Positions 8,422 through 16,248 of a DNA stretch of 64,000 nt are shown piece after piece. The DNA lies in contig JAFEBI010000012.1 in NCBI GenBank assembly GCA_018242725.1, positions 124,001 to 188,000 on the forward strand, given 5' to 3'. The position numbers were made by a program, and so were the translations under genes. How positions within the stretch are numbered: the stretch's first letter is position 1; the number at the start of each line of letters is the position of its first letter. The DNA comes from Nitrospira sp. (GTDB lineage: Bacteria > Nitrospirota > Nitrospiria > Nitrospirales > Nitrospiraceae). Below the pieces are notes generated by a model. It made no database searches, was not told where the DNA came from, and saw only the letters and a program-made list of their open reading frames with translations.

Positions 8422-9639
8422 ATGGATGCGGCAAATGGGTGGACTGCGGCAAACCATCTGTGGGAATTCCTCACTCAGGATGTAGCAATCGTCGGCGTAT
8501 TGTCCAGTCCAATGCTGAGCTGGATCGGTATGGCGGGGATTCTTGCCATGTGCTGCTGGCATGGCGCCATACTCCTTCGTGGAGCCTGTCGGATTCGACA
8601 GGCTTTGTGTCGAGTCCAATCACAGGTGTCGAGCCTTCTTCGCGCACGCCGACGATGGTCAACGGAATGGATTGTCACACCGACGTTGGGTAGAACAAGG
8701 CCGCTTCAAGATGAGTCGAAGGCGTCACGATGTGATCTCGATGATCTCAACGTGTTGGATCGGGCCCTGCGCGCTGAACGCGCGTTCGCCGTAGATTGGC
8801 TGTCTTACCGAAAGACCTTTTCCATCGAACAGTCGGCCTGGTTTGTTGAGCCGACAGTATCTGCGCAGAAATCGGCTGCGGAATTCTTTTCCTTCGAAGC
8901 CTCGATGGCGGAATACCTCAACATCGGGTTCTATCGGCAACTCCCGTCTTTTCTGACCGGTATGGGACTGATGTTCACGTTTCTGGCGATTCTGATCGGT
9001 CTGAGTAAACTTCATGCAAACGGCTCGCAGGTTGAAGGAATCGAAGGTCTCATTAACGGGCTCTCCGGAAAGTTTGTCACATCCATTGCCGGGTTGGCCT
9101 GTTCGAATGCGTTTACTCTTCTTGAAAACTCCGTGTGGTATCGCCTGAGCGCCCGATATCGGCGGTGTCTCTCGCTGTTGGATGAAGTCTTTCCTCAAAG
9201 GATTGTCGATCAACATGCCCAGCCTTCAGCAGGGCGGAATGGGTATGTGTCACCTATCGTGAGTCCCACCCGAAACGACAATGACAAACAAGTGGTTGAT
9301 GTCGTGCATCATCAACTCGGTACGACCGTGGCTGCCTTAACGAAGGTGTCAGAGTCTCTCACAGCGATGAGTGCGACTCAACGTGGCTCAATGGTCGACG
9401 ATCTTCCAAGAGAGATTGGCCATGAGGTTCACAAAGCACTGAAACGGGTGGTCCAGCCTCTGGCAGATGCGATTCAGGATCTCAACCGAACCATGAAAGG
9501 GCAGGCGATCCCGGTCCAGCTCTCAAAATCAGAAATGGAAACTATATTTCAGAAGCTGAAGACCCATGGAGCGACTATACAAACTACCCCTTCCGTCAAG
9601 ACAGGGAACAGTGTGAACAGTACGCCTCATCACGAGTAA
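8422..9639 (+). CDS. MotA/TolQ/ExbB-type channel subunit, ZorA-like
   Basis: A 405-residue inner-membrane protein. Hydrophobic helices lie at about 31-52, 174-195 and 215-238. The second and third carry the MotA/ExbB signature in the form typical of ZorA: LPSFLTGMGLMFTFLAILIGL, then INGLSGKFVTSIAGLACSNA and FTLLEN. A long soluble tail (about 245-405) follows, predicted largely helical, again as in ZorA, where the tail forms a cytoplasmic rod. With the MotB-like gene 15 bases downstream it should form a proton-driven stator-like complex. In Zorya phage defence ZorAB works with ZorC/D or ZorE; none is nearby, so defence is only one possibility. Start at ATG 8422 with AGAGGTG upstream. Confidence 0.78.
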   Translation: MDAANGWTAANHLWEFLTQDVAIVGVLSSPMLSWIGMAGILAMCCWHGAILLRGACRIRQALCRVQSQVSSLLRARRRWSTEWIVTPTLGRTRPLQDESKASRCDLDDLNVLDRALRAERAFAVDWLSYRKTFSIEQSAWFVEPTVSAQKSAAEFFSFEASMAEYLNIGFYRQLPSFLTGMGLMFTFLAILIGLSKLHANGSQVEGIEGLINGLSGKFVTSIAGLACSNAFTLLENSVWYRLSARYRRCLSLLDEVFPQRIVDQHAQPSAGRNGYVSPIVSPTRNDNDKQVVDVVHHQLGTTVAALTKVSESLTAMSATQRGSMVDDLPREIGHEVHKALKRVVQPLADAIQDLNRTMKGQAIPVQLSKSEMETIFQKLKTHGATIQTTPSVKTGNSVNSTPHHE

Positions 9640-9654
9640 CGCGAGAGTGGTCCG

Positions 9655-10296
9655 ATGAGACATCGCACATCGCCGATTGCACAGGACTCTTCCGTTTCGC
9701 CTTCTGCTGTATCAAGTGGGGTGACCGATCTCATGACCTCGCTCGCCGTGATCTTCATCCTTCTGTTTGCCGCATATGTGAGCCGGGTTCACGAAAGCCA
9801 GGGAAGTCATGCGCAGGGTCCTCTATCTCCAGGGGAAGAACAACAACAACTCGTTCGCCCGCTCTTCAAGCATGAAGACCGCACGCCGGATGTTTTAGCG
9901 GTCAGCATACCGGATGTTGCGCTCAACTTTGACTTTGGGGAAAGCAGGCTACTCCCTCCCGCAGAGGCCTTTTTGTCGGAAACGATGCCACACTATGCCG
10001 CTATGGTGTGCGCACAAGGGGGCACAGAGGTGGAAGCCTTTGTCATAGAAGGATATACTGATGATCTTGGAGACGACATTCGCAATTTACGATTGAGCCA
10101 AGAGCGTTCGTTCGCCGTGTTGGCGAAGAGCGTGGAGGTGGTTCGTGAGAAACTTCCCTGGGCCTATGAATGCTTTCTGCAAAAGGCGACGGCAAATGGG
10201 CGCGGGAGACAGAATCTTCTACGGGACGATGCAGGAGGCCTGGATCGTGAGCGGAGCCGTCGGGTGATGTTTAAAATACACTTGCGCCCTCAGTAA
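9655..10296 (+). CDS. MotB/OmpA-type peptidoglycan-binding partner, ZorB-like
   Basis: A 213-residue protein with a short cytoplasmic N-terminus, one membrane helix at about 26-44 preceded by an aspartate (GVTDLMTSLAVIFILLF, D25) that matches the proton-carrying Asp of MotB/ZorB, and a periplasmic OmpA-like domain (about 80-213). In that domain FDFGESRLLP, EGYTDD...RNLRLSQERS and RERSRRVMFKI correspond to the peptidoglycan-binding core, though the usual NRR is replaced. A Cys pair (119, 173) may form a disulphide. It follows the ZorA-like gene by 15 bases and should be its obligate partner. OmpA-domain proteins of other ion-driven machines cannot be fully excluded. Confidence 0.8.
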   Translation: MRHRTSPIAQDSSVSPSAVSSGVTDLMTSLAVIFILLFAAYVSRVHESQGSHAQGPLSPGEEQQQLVRPLFKHEDRTPDVLAVSIPDVALNFDFGESRLLPPAEAFLSETMPHYAAMVCAQGGTEVEAFVIEGYTDDLGDDIRNLRLSQERSFAVLAKSVEVVREKLPWAYECFLQKATANGRGRQNLLRDDAGGLDRERSRRVMFKIHLRPQ

Positions 10297-10348
10297 GAGT
10301 ACTTCTTCCCTCGGTATCGTCTGGCCTCGATGTGCAATAACCCCCTGG

Positions 10349-11152
10349 TTACGTCAGTTCTTGCATGAGGTGGGCCAATTCAAGAAACTGCTCAAGCGTC
10401 AGAGTTTCAGCACGAAGCGAGGATGAGAGCTGGAGTTTCGTCAAGGCTGTTTCGACAGGCCTCGAATCATAGCCTTCGTTCTTGAGCGAGTTGACGAGCG
10501 TCTTGCGTCGGTGAGCGAAGGCGGCTCGTACGAGCGCAGTGAAGCGTTGTTCTTCTTCCAACCGTCGCGCTCTCGGCTCGCGGGCTCGCAGCAGAACCAC
10601 AGCAGAGTCAACCTCCGGTCGAGGGCGGAAACATTGTGGCGAGACTTTGAAAGCCTTTGAAATATGCGCGGAGTACTGAGCCATGACAGCCAGGACCCCG
10701 TAATCGGACGTCCCAGGCTTTGCGATAAGGCGGTCTGCGACTTCGTTTTGAAGCATAAGGATCATACGGACGAAGCGAGTGCCTTGGGAAAGGAGCCGAA
10801 AGAGGAGCGGGGTAGAAATATAGTAGGGGAGATTGGCAACGACGATGGTTCCGATCGGTAAGTGCTCGATTGAACAGGTCAGCGCATCGCCGAGTAGGAG
10901 GGTCACATTCGAAAGATGCGCTGTCCGTTCAGAAAGAAACGTGTGGAGACGAGGATCAACTTCGATAGCTGTCACCTGACCGGCAGTTCGGCACAGAGCT
11001 TCTGTCAGGATGCCTCGGCCTGAGCCGATCTCCAAAACGGTATCAGCGGACGAAAGATCCGCGAGTGCGACGATCTTGCGAACGATGTTCGGATCGATCA
11101 GAAAATTTTGCCCCAGCCGTTTGATTGCCGCAGGGGGAGGTGATGAGTCCAC
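10349..11152 (-). CDS. rsmA: 16S rRNA adenine(1518/1519) dimethyltransferase
   Basis: RsmA (KsgA) dimethylates two adjacent adenines near the 3' end of 16S rRNA late in small-subunit assembly. Motifs are the N-terminal RLGQNFLID, SAM-binding EIGSGRGILTEAL, acidic AIEVDPRL, and the catalytic NLPYYIS. The C-terminal helical domain is present. I place the start at the GTG at 11152, which has GGGGAG six bases upstream and lies two bases after the stop of the preceding gene; the longer open frame would overlap that gene heavily and add 23 unrelated residues. With this start it is 267 residues, normal for the family. Last gene of the larC-led chain. Confidence 0.95.
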   Translation of the reverse strand: MDSSPPPAAIKRLGQNFLIDPNIVRKIVALADLSSADTVLEIGSGRGILTEALCRTAGQVTAIEVDPRLHTFLSERTAHLSNVTLLLGDALTCSIEHLPIGTIVVANLPYYISTPLLFRLLSQGTRFVRMILMLQNEVADRLIAKPGTSDYGVLAVMAQYSAHISKAFKVSPQCFRPRPEVDSAVVLLRAREPRARRLEEEQRFTALVRAAFAHRRKTLVNSLKNEGYDSRPVETALTKLQLSSSLRAETLTLEQFLELAHLMQELT

Positions 11153-11154
11153 CC

Positions 11155-11472
11155 TCAACTCCCCGGTGACGAGGAACGAGAGAGTGTGTCGGCAAGGCGG
11201 ACCAGCGGCGTACGGTAACACTCCACGAGATCGGTAAATTCTTCGAGCAAATCGTTGGTGAACGAGGGACCTGGCTGGATCCGGGCGAATGTTTCCCCAT
11301 CTTCACGGCTGACAGCAGTGGTAATGAGTGCGACGGTGCGAGATTTCCATTTGGCTATGCGCTCCGTTCCCGCAACAGTATTCAGGTCCTGACAGGTCTG
11401 CTGGGCAAGCGCATCCAGTTCCGCAATCTGTTGCCGAATGGCGGTCAGCTGCTTGGGGCTATCAAGCGGCAT
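11155..11472 (-). CDS. Small helical hypothetical protein between pdxA and rsmA
   Basis: About 105 residues from ATG 11472, which overlaps the end of pdxA by 11 bases and has AAGGA ten bases upstream. Predicted mostly helical: an N-terminal coiled segment (LTAIRQQIAELDALAQQTCQDL) followed by a second helical half (NDLLEEFTDLVECYRTPLVRLADTL). The first helix slightly resembles the start of chorismate mutase domains (IRQQIAELD), but the catalytic Arg/Lys pattern is missing, so I do not call it one. Its stop is two bases before the rsmA start, suggesting translational coupling. Function unknown. Confidence 0.7.
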   Translation of the reverse strand: MPLDSPKQLTAIRQQIAELDALAQQTCQDLNTVAGTERIAKWKSRTVALITTAVSREDGETFARIQPGPSFTNDLLEEFTDLVECYRTPLVRLADTLSRSSSPGS

Positions 11473-12520
11473 GGTTGGGATGTCCTTTCTTGTTACGCCG
11501 CTGAGCAATCCGTGCGGCCAAGGTGACCGCTTCAATCAGACTTCCCGGGTCGGCAATCCCTTTACCCACAATGTCAAAGGCCGTTCCATGATCAACGGAG
11601 GTGCGAATGATAGGCAAGCCAACGGTAAGATTCACGCATGTACCGAACGCCACCAGCTTCAGTGGAATTAAGCCTTGATCATGGTACAAGGCGACAATCC
11701 CGTCATAGTGTCCCTTTGCGGCCTTTCCAAACAGCGTGTCGGCTGGCAATGGATCACTGGCAAGAATGCCCCGCGCCTGGGCTGCTTGAGCTGCCGGAAG
11801 AATGACGCGAGCTTCCTCATTTCCGAACAGGCCATGTTCGCCCGCATGGGGATTGAGCGCGGCCACTCCGATCTTCGGTCGTTTAATTCCGAATAAAGTG
11901 GTGAGTGCCATGTGGGCCAACCGGATCGCTTTTTCAATCTTGGCTTGGGTGAGCAGCGTTGGAAGGTCTTTGACGGCGACATGTGTCGTGACAAACATGA
12001 TCCGCAATGGGCCGCCCACGATCATCATGCCGGATTCTTTAGCCTGGGTCAGGTCAGCCAACAATTCAGTGTGTCCGGGGTATCGGCAGCCAGCCATGTT
12101 GATGGCTTCTTTATTGATCGGGGCCGTCACGATCCCATCGAGACAGCCCAATTGGGCGAGTTCAACGGCCTTCTCAATGAAGGTGACCGACGCCGCGCCT
12201 GTTTCTGCCGCTGCGATGCCTGGCGCAAATCGGCCCAATGGGGTGCTCAGCGGATCCAGTATGGACACAGTACCTGGGCGAGGTGCCGGTGTGTCATGGC
12301 CATCAACAGAGAGTACGGTCAGCTTGAGTCGCAGAGCCTTGACGATACGAACCATGACAGGAAACGCCCCGATCACCAGCGGGCGGCAAATCTTGTGCAG
12401 CCGTCCTCCGGACAGAGCTTTTGCGATCACTTCCGGGCCGATCCCCGCCGGGTCTCCCATCGTGATTCCGAGCAACGGGAGCAATGACGATGCGGAGGTT
12501 GTTCGGGTTTTAGCTGGCAT
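11462..12520 (-). CDS. pdxA: 4-hydroxythreonine-4-phosphate dehydrogenase
   Basis: PdxA oxidises 4-phosphohydroxy-L-threonine in the DXP-dependent route to pyridoxal 5'-phosphate. Family marks are GITMGDPAGIGPEV at the N-terminus, the metal-binding histidine regions YPGHTE, LNPHAGE and YHDQGLIPLKL, and the C-terminal TSVDHGTAFDIVGKG. From ATG 12520 it is 352 residues, normal for the family; this start lies inside the last codons of the exchanger gene (11-base overlap). PLP made by this pathway is used by several enzymes encoded here, such as DapL and LysA, though that is not evidence of co-regulation. Confidence 0.95.
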   Translation of the reverse strand: MPAKTRTTSASSLLPLLGITMGDPAGIGPEVIAKALSGGRLHKICRPLVIGAFPVMVRIVKALRLKLTVLSVDGHDTPAPRPGTVSILDPLSTPLGRFAPGIAAAETGAASVTFIEKAVELAQLGCLDGIVTAPINKEAINMAGCRYPGHTELLADLTQAKESGMMIVGGPLRIMFVTTHVAVKDLPTLLTQAKIEKAIRLAHMALTTLFGIKRPKIGVAALNPHAGEHGLFGNEEARVILPAAQAAQARGILASDPLPADTLFGKAAKGHYDGIVALYHDQGLIPLKLVAFGTCVNLTVGLPIIRTSVDHGTAFDIVGKGIADPGSLIEAVTLAARIAQRRNKKGHPNHAA

Positions 12521-13511
12521 AGAGGTACACGGTATAGCCAATATAGAAGAAAGCGCCGGCCGCCAGCAACCAGGGTCGCCAGCGCCCTCCAAGCAAAATT
12601 TGGAGCAGGCAGAGTCCCACTGCCTGTACCGCCAAGACCATGGTCGTCAATGCGGAGGGAGCGATCACCCATTCAGTTCCGATCAACCCGAGTGAGACAG
12701 GGAGCGTGCCTTGAAACACCATGGCGCCCGTCACATTGGCGACGGCGAGCCGGTCTTTCTTTCGATAGAGCCACAAAAAGCTGTTGGACATCTCCGGTAA
12801 TTCGGTGGCCAGTGGCGCGATGAGAAGCGTCAAGATCAAAGGCGACATTGAGAACAATCCCGCCATCGATTCTGCCGCCATTACAAACAAATGAGCGCCC
12901 AAGATCAAGCCACCCAGCCCTAACAGGGCTTGAAATGCAATCATCGGATGCGAGGGAGTCGTCGCGGTTCTGTCGAAGATGAGGGGGTCCAGCTCACCAC
13001 CTTCGTTCTCTCCAGCCGGCGCAAACTTCAGTTTCATGTAGTAAATGTACAAACAGATCAACCCCCCGGCGGCAATCAAATGGATCAGTCTCGATCGATC
13101 AAAGGCGCAACCCAATGCCACCAGGTAGCCGATCATGAAAAACGTCAGGTCTGTGAGGACATCGCGGTAGTTGAGATGAAATTGATCGGTGCGTTTGCCT
13201 GCTCGCGCATACAGCACCACCAACAGAGCCAAGATCGGCAGCACGAGCGTGCTGAGCATAAACGGCGCGCCAAGGATGGCGCCTAATCCGACGTCGATTT
13301 CTTCGTCGCTTTCGCCGAAGAAAATGGCAATGATCGGAATCGAGGTTTCAGGGAGCGTTGTGCCGATGGCCGCGAAGATGCTTCCTACCGCGCCCTCAGA
13401 AATCCCGAGCCGTTTGCCCAACCATTCGATCGCGTTGGTGAACAGCGCACATCCACCCAGTGTCACGACAACGGAGACGAGGAACAGGAGAACATAGTAC
13501 AGAGTGCTCAT
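12510..13511 (-). CDS. Sodium/calcium exchanger-type cation antiporter (CaCA family)
   Basis: A 333-residue integral membrane protein with about ten helices. The two alpha-repeats that define CaCA exchangers are both visible: GTTLPETSIPIIAIFFGE in the N-terminal half and IAPLATELPEMSNSFLWLY in the C-terminal half, each with the ion-coordinating glutamate. An acidic central loop (GENEGGELDPL) separates the halves. It probably exports calcium or a similar divalent cation in exchange for sodium, potassium or protons; the ion cannot be read from sequence. The start ATG overlaps the larC stop as ATGA. Coupling to larC raises the thought of nickel or calcium handling, but that is speculation. Confidence 0.87.
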   Translation of the reverse strand: MSTLYYVLLFLVSVVVTLGGCALFTNAIEWLGKRLGISEGAVGSIFAAIGTTLPETSIPIIAIFFGESDEEIDVGLGAILGAPFMLSTLVLPILALLVVLYARAGKRTDQFHLNYRDVLTDLTFFMIGYLVALGCAFDRSRLIHLIAAGGLICLYIYYMKLKFAPAGENEGGELDPLIFDRTATTPSHPMIAFQALLGLGGLILGAHLFVMAAESMAGLFSMSPLILTLLIAPLATELPEMSNSFLWLYRKKDRLAVANVTGAMVFQGTLPVSLGLIGTEWVIAPSALTTMVLAVQAVGLCLLQILLGGRWRPWLLAAGAFFYIGYTVYLYAS

Positions 13512-14713
13512 GCGCGGCCTCGCAGTTTCTTCTGGGTTGCTTGTCGATAGGCGTGCAAGGCTTCCTCCATGACGGTCTTCAGCGGACGACCGGATTGTTT
13601 TGCGATAGATTGACAGTCGATATATTCTGGTGCTGCCTTGTCCCAGCCCGCACCCAGGTCAGCCACCTTCATACGAACGGTTCCTCCCTGTATTGAGACC
13701 GGGACGATACGGCGCGGAAGGATCTGGCGAGTGAGTTCTTGCAGTCGCACGCCGAGCGTGGGCGTTTCCTGGAAGAGGATCTCAAGAATCGCGTTTGTCT
13801 GCTCCTTCGGGGTGAGGCAGGTCAATAACACACCTGGGCGACTCTTTTTCATAACAATAGGAACGAGGGCGACGTCGAGGGCGCCGAGATCGAAGAGTCG
13901 CTCCATGATGTGTTCATAGATTTGTGGATTGAGGTCGTCGAGATTCGTCTCAATTTGCATAATGCGTTCGGTATGATAAGTCTCCGGTGTCGAGTCGTCC
14001 TGAAGAAAGACGCGTAGCACATTTGGCCAGTCTTCTGGATCGCGGTCTCCTGCTCCATAGCCGACCGCAAGACTACGCATGACCGGCAGGGAGCCGAACC
14101 CCGATGCCAGGGTCCGCACGAGCGCCACGCCGGTCGGTGTGGCGAGTTCGTGCCGTGGCCCTTCGGAATAGACGGGAATGCCTTTGGCCAGTGCAGTGAC
14201 AGCCGGTCCCGGCACGGGTAAACGACCATGGGACGTTTGAATCGAACCAGCTCCCACATTGATCGGGGAGGAAGTCGCACGGGTCACATTCAGGAGATAG
14301 CAGCCCAGGATTCCTCCCACCACGTCGATGAATGAATCAACGACGCCTACCTCATGAAAGTGCACGTCTTTCGTCGGTACCTGATGGGCCAGTCCTTCCG
14401 CGTCTGCTAAGAGGTCGAAGACTGACAAGCTGCGCGCCTTGACCGGCTCTGGGAGCGTGCTGCGGATAATAATGCTTCGAATACGGGAGAGCGTGAGAGG
14501 TCGCTGAAATCCCTGTTGGATCAGCACGTCCACTTTCACGGCATGGAGCGCGCCACGATGGACCGCCCGCTTGCGTAAGGTGTAGCCGGATAGTTTCAGC
14601 CGATTGAGGCCATTGACGAGGTCTGCCCATGGCAGGCCCACGCCGACCAATGCGCCCAGGACCATGTCCCCGCTCACGCCAGAAAAACAATCGAAATGCA
14701 GATGTCGGCCCAC
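13508..14713 (-). CDS. larC: Nickel-pincer cofactor cyclometallase LarC
   Basis: LarC inserts nickel into the pyridinium bisthiocarboxylate mononucleotide, the last step of nickel-pincer nucleotide synthesis. The protein is 401 residues with the DUF111 hallmark start HLHFDCFSGVSGDMVLGAL, the histidine-rich DVHFHEVGVVDSFIDVVGG, and METNLDDLNPQ in the C-terminal half. In some lactobacilli larC needs a programmed frameshift; here the frame is continuous. It heads a five-gene chain through the exchanger, pdxA and rsmA with overlaps or two-base gaps. larB lies 0.8 kb away on the same strand, separated by a plus-strand gene; larE is not in the window. Confidence 0.92.
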   Translation of the reverse strand: MGRHLHFDCFSGVSGDMVLGALVGVGLPWADLVNGLNRLKLSGYTLRKRAVHRGALHAVKVDVLIQQGFQRPLTLSRIRSIIIRSTLPEPVKARSLSVFDLLADAEGLAHQVPTKDVHFHEVGVVDSFIDVVGGILGCYLLNVTRATSSPINVGAGSIQTSHGRLPVPGPAVTALAKGIPVYSEGPRHELATPTGVALVRTLASGFGSLPVMRSLAVGYGAGDRDPEDWPNVLRVFLQDDSTPETYHTERIMQIETNLDDLNPQIYEHIMERLFDLGALDVALVPIVMKKSRPGVLLTCLTPKEQTNAILEILFQETPTLGVRLQELTRQILPRRIVPVSIQGGTVRMKVADLGAGWDKAAPEYIDCQSIAKQSGRPLKTVMEEALHAYRQATQKKLRGRA

Positions 14714-14747
14714 GTCTGTCCTCGTTCAGCAGTGAAAAAGACCGCAC

Positions 14748-14776
14748 ATCTTACCGAAGGTCCGGCCGAACGGCAA
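14748..14776 (-). promoter_or_regulatory. Possible promoter for the larC chain
   Basis: Minus-strand TTGCCG (14771-14776) and TAAGAT (14748-14753) with a 17-base spacer, about 35 bases upstream of the larC start. Each hexamer matches four of six consensus bases. Confidence 0.35.
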
Positions 14777-14801
14777 TCATTGGTTCAATGTTGCTCCTTC
14801 G

Positions 14802-14830
14802 TTGACAGCTCCCGGAGGCTATGTTATCCC
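14802..14830 (+). promoter_or_regulatory. Possible promoter for the secreted protein gene
   Basis: Plus-strand TTGACA (14802-14807) and TATCCC (14825-14830) with a 17-base spacer. The -35 box is perfect and the -10 box poor. It lies divergent to the larC promoter and supports a gene start downstream of this point. Confidence 0.35.
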
Positions 14831-14909
14831 CCATGAAAAGATGAGCACGTGCGGTGACTGCGAGTCACTGTGGATATGTCACTATATTTCTACGAAGGCA
14901 GGTGTTCCG

Positions 14910-15440
14910 TTGTTCACGAGATCACACCAACAACGATGGAAGAGATTGACGCTCGGGCTTCTCTGTCTGTACAGCTTTGTTGTTAGTTTCCCTCTGACTG
15001 AGAGTTTCGCAAAGGAAAAGTCACCTCGTGCTCCTAGACCGGAACCAGAGCTCAAGATCATCGATCTCAATATTGCTCCGATGCCGTATACACAAGGCGA
15101 TGGACCGCTTCGGTTTTCAGTGACGGTCCAGCTTCCGAGAGAAGTGGATCCAACCAGGATTCTGGAAGTCACATCCCTGATCAGTTCTCCGTCAAAGACC
15201 TCGCTTCGATTTCTCACGCATCGACAGCCTGTTCAGATCGAGTCGCCTCGAAACGGGGAACAGGAGCGTCCCAAGATGGTGGTAGAACTCGTGTGGGATG
15301 GTCAGGATCACCGCAAACAGGTTGCAGGAGTCGGTACCTATTCCTACGAAGTTCGGACCAAGCTGCTGGCCAACGGAGAACGAGGACTACGCACCGTGAT
15401 GGTGGCCTGGCCGAAGCGGGGCACGCTGGAAGTAAAATAG
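14910..15440 (+). CDS. Hypothetical exported protein
   Basis: About 176 residues from a TTG at 14910, which has AGGCAGGTG upstream and begins a well-formed signal peptide: polar/basic LFTRSHQQRWKRL, a hydrophobic core of about 16 residues and cleavage near SFAKE. The frame is open back to 14802, but that extension would contain the putative promoter and spoil the signal; ATG 14841 is a second choice. The mature part looks like one all-beta domain, with LKIIDLNIAPMPY, RFSVTVQLPREV and a terminal GERGLRTVMVAWP. It resembles an immunoglobulin-like or CARDB-type fold only in general pattern. Periplasmic location is likely. Function unknown. Confidence 0.6.
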   Translation: MFTRSHQQRWKRLTLGLLCLYSFVVSFPLTESFAKEKSPRAPRPEPELKIIDLNIAPMPYTQGDGPLRFSVTVQLPREVDPTRILEVTSLISSPSKTSLRFLTHRQPVQIESPRNGEQERPKMVVELVWDGQDHRKQVAGVGTYSYEVRTKLLANGERGLRTVMVAWPKRGTLEVK

Positions 15441-15444
15441 CGCT

Positions 15445-15504
15445 CGATGAGGGATGAAGAGGGTAGTAGCCCTTGTCTTATCTTTCACTCCTCACGTTTC
15501 ACCG
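15445..15504. repeat. Imperfect inverted repeat between convergent genes
   Basis: A purine-rich arm (about 15446-15465, core TGAGGGATGAAGAGGG) faces a pyrimidine-rich arm (about 15477-15503), giving an imperfect hairpin on both strands. The right arm overlaps the end of larB and encodes its last residues VKREE. The core closely matches the element at 46817-46907, indicating a dispersed family. It may also end transcription of both convergent genes. Confidence 0.55.
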
Positions 15505-16246
15505 CTAATATGTTGATCCGATGCGCGAGACAGGCGGCGCCGAAGCCATTGTCGATATTCATGACCCCCACACCGGCCGCACAGGAATTGAGCATCGTCA
15601 ATAACGCAGCCACTCCTCCGAAACTGGCTCCATACCCTCGGCTCGTCGGGACCGCGATGACCGGACAGTGGACGAGTCCTCCCACGACGCTTGGCAAGAC
15701 ACCGTCCATTCCGGCCACCACGATAATGACCTGCGCATCAAACAAGCGATCTTTTTTCCCAAGTAAGCGATGGATCCCCGCGACTCCAACGTCGTACAGT
15801 CGTTCAACACGACTCCCCATCACTTCAGCCGTGATGCGAGCCTCTTCCGCTACCGGGACATCGGCTGTGCCGGCAGTCACCACCAGAATGTGGCCTTGCG
15901 CCTTCTGCCGTGCCGGATGGATCGTGACCAAACGTGCGTCCGAATAATACCGTGCTCGACGATCGAGACGCCTAATCGCCCGGGCGACCAGCGGTTCCGC
16001 ACGGGTGGCGAGGAACGGGCCTCCTTTTTTAAGCAAGGCTCGAGCGATCGCCACGACCTGTTCCGTGGTTTTTCCCTCGCAGAGCACGACCTCGGGAAAT
16101 CCTTGCCGCAGCGCCCGATGGTGGTCGAGCGAGGCAAAACCGAGATCTTCATACGGGAGAGATCGCAGGCGCTGGAGGCCTTGTTCGACGGTCAGTTGCC
16201 CCGTGCGAACCTGTTGAAGTAATTGTTCAAGCCCTTCTGCAATCAT
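15485..16246 (-). CDS. larB: Pyridinium-3,5-biscarboxylic acid mononucleotide synthase LarB
   Basis: LarB carboxylates and hydrolyses nicotinic acid adenine dinucleotide in the first step of nickel-pincer nucleotide synthesis. The 253-residue protein has the family N-terminus (LGFASLDHHRALRQGFPEVVLCEGK) and a PurE-like C-terminal half: VTAGTADVPVAEEA, YDVGVAGIHRLL, VVAGMDGVLPSVVGG, VPTSRGYGASFGG and NIDNGFGAA. These are the glycine-rich CO2-handling loops of the AIR-carboxylase fold. It starts two bases after gpsA and shares that gene's promoter. The last five residues come from a dispersed repeat, so the C-terminal tail is not ancestral sequence. Confidence 0.93.
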   Translation of the reverse strand: MIAEGLEQLLQQVRTGQLTVEQGLQRLRSLPYEDLGFASLDHHRALRQGFPEVVLCEGKTTEQVVAIARALLKKGGPFLATRAEPLVARAIRRLDRRARYYSDARLVTIHPARQKAQGHILVVTAGTADVPVAEEARITAEVMGSRVERLYDVGVAGIHRLLGKKDRLFDAQVIIVVAGMDGVLPSVVGGLVHCPVIAVPTSRGYGASFGGVAALLTMLNSCAAGVGVMNIDNGFGAACLAHRINILAVKREE

Positions 16247-16248
16247 AG

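Noticed and set aside
11155-11472. Chorismate mutase for the gene between pdxA and rsmA
   Set aside because: Only the IRQQIAELD-like first helix fits; the catalytic Arg/Lys set of the AroQ fold is missing.
11802-12695. Plus-strand frame of about 297 codons over pdxA
   Set aside because: Antisense shadow of pdxA and the exchanger, rich in Ser/Pro/Arg, no start signal.
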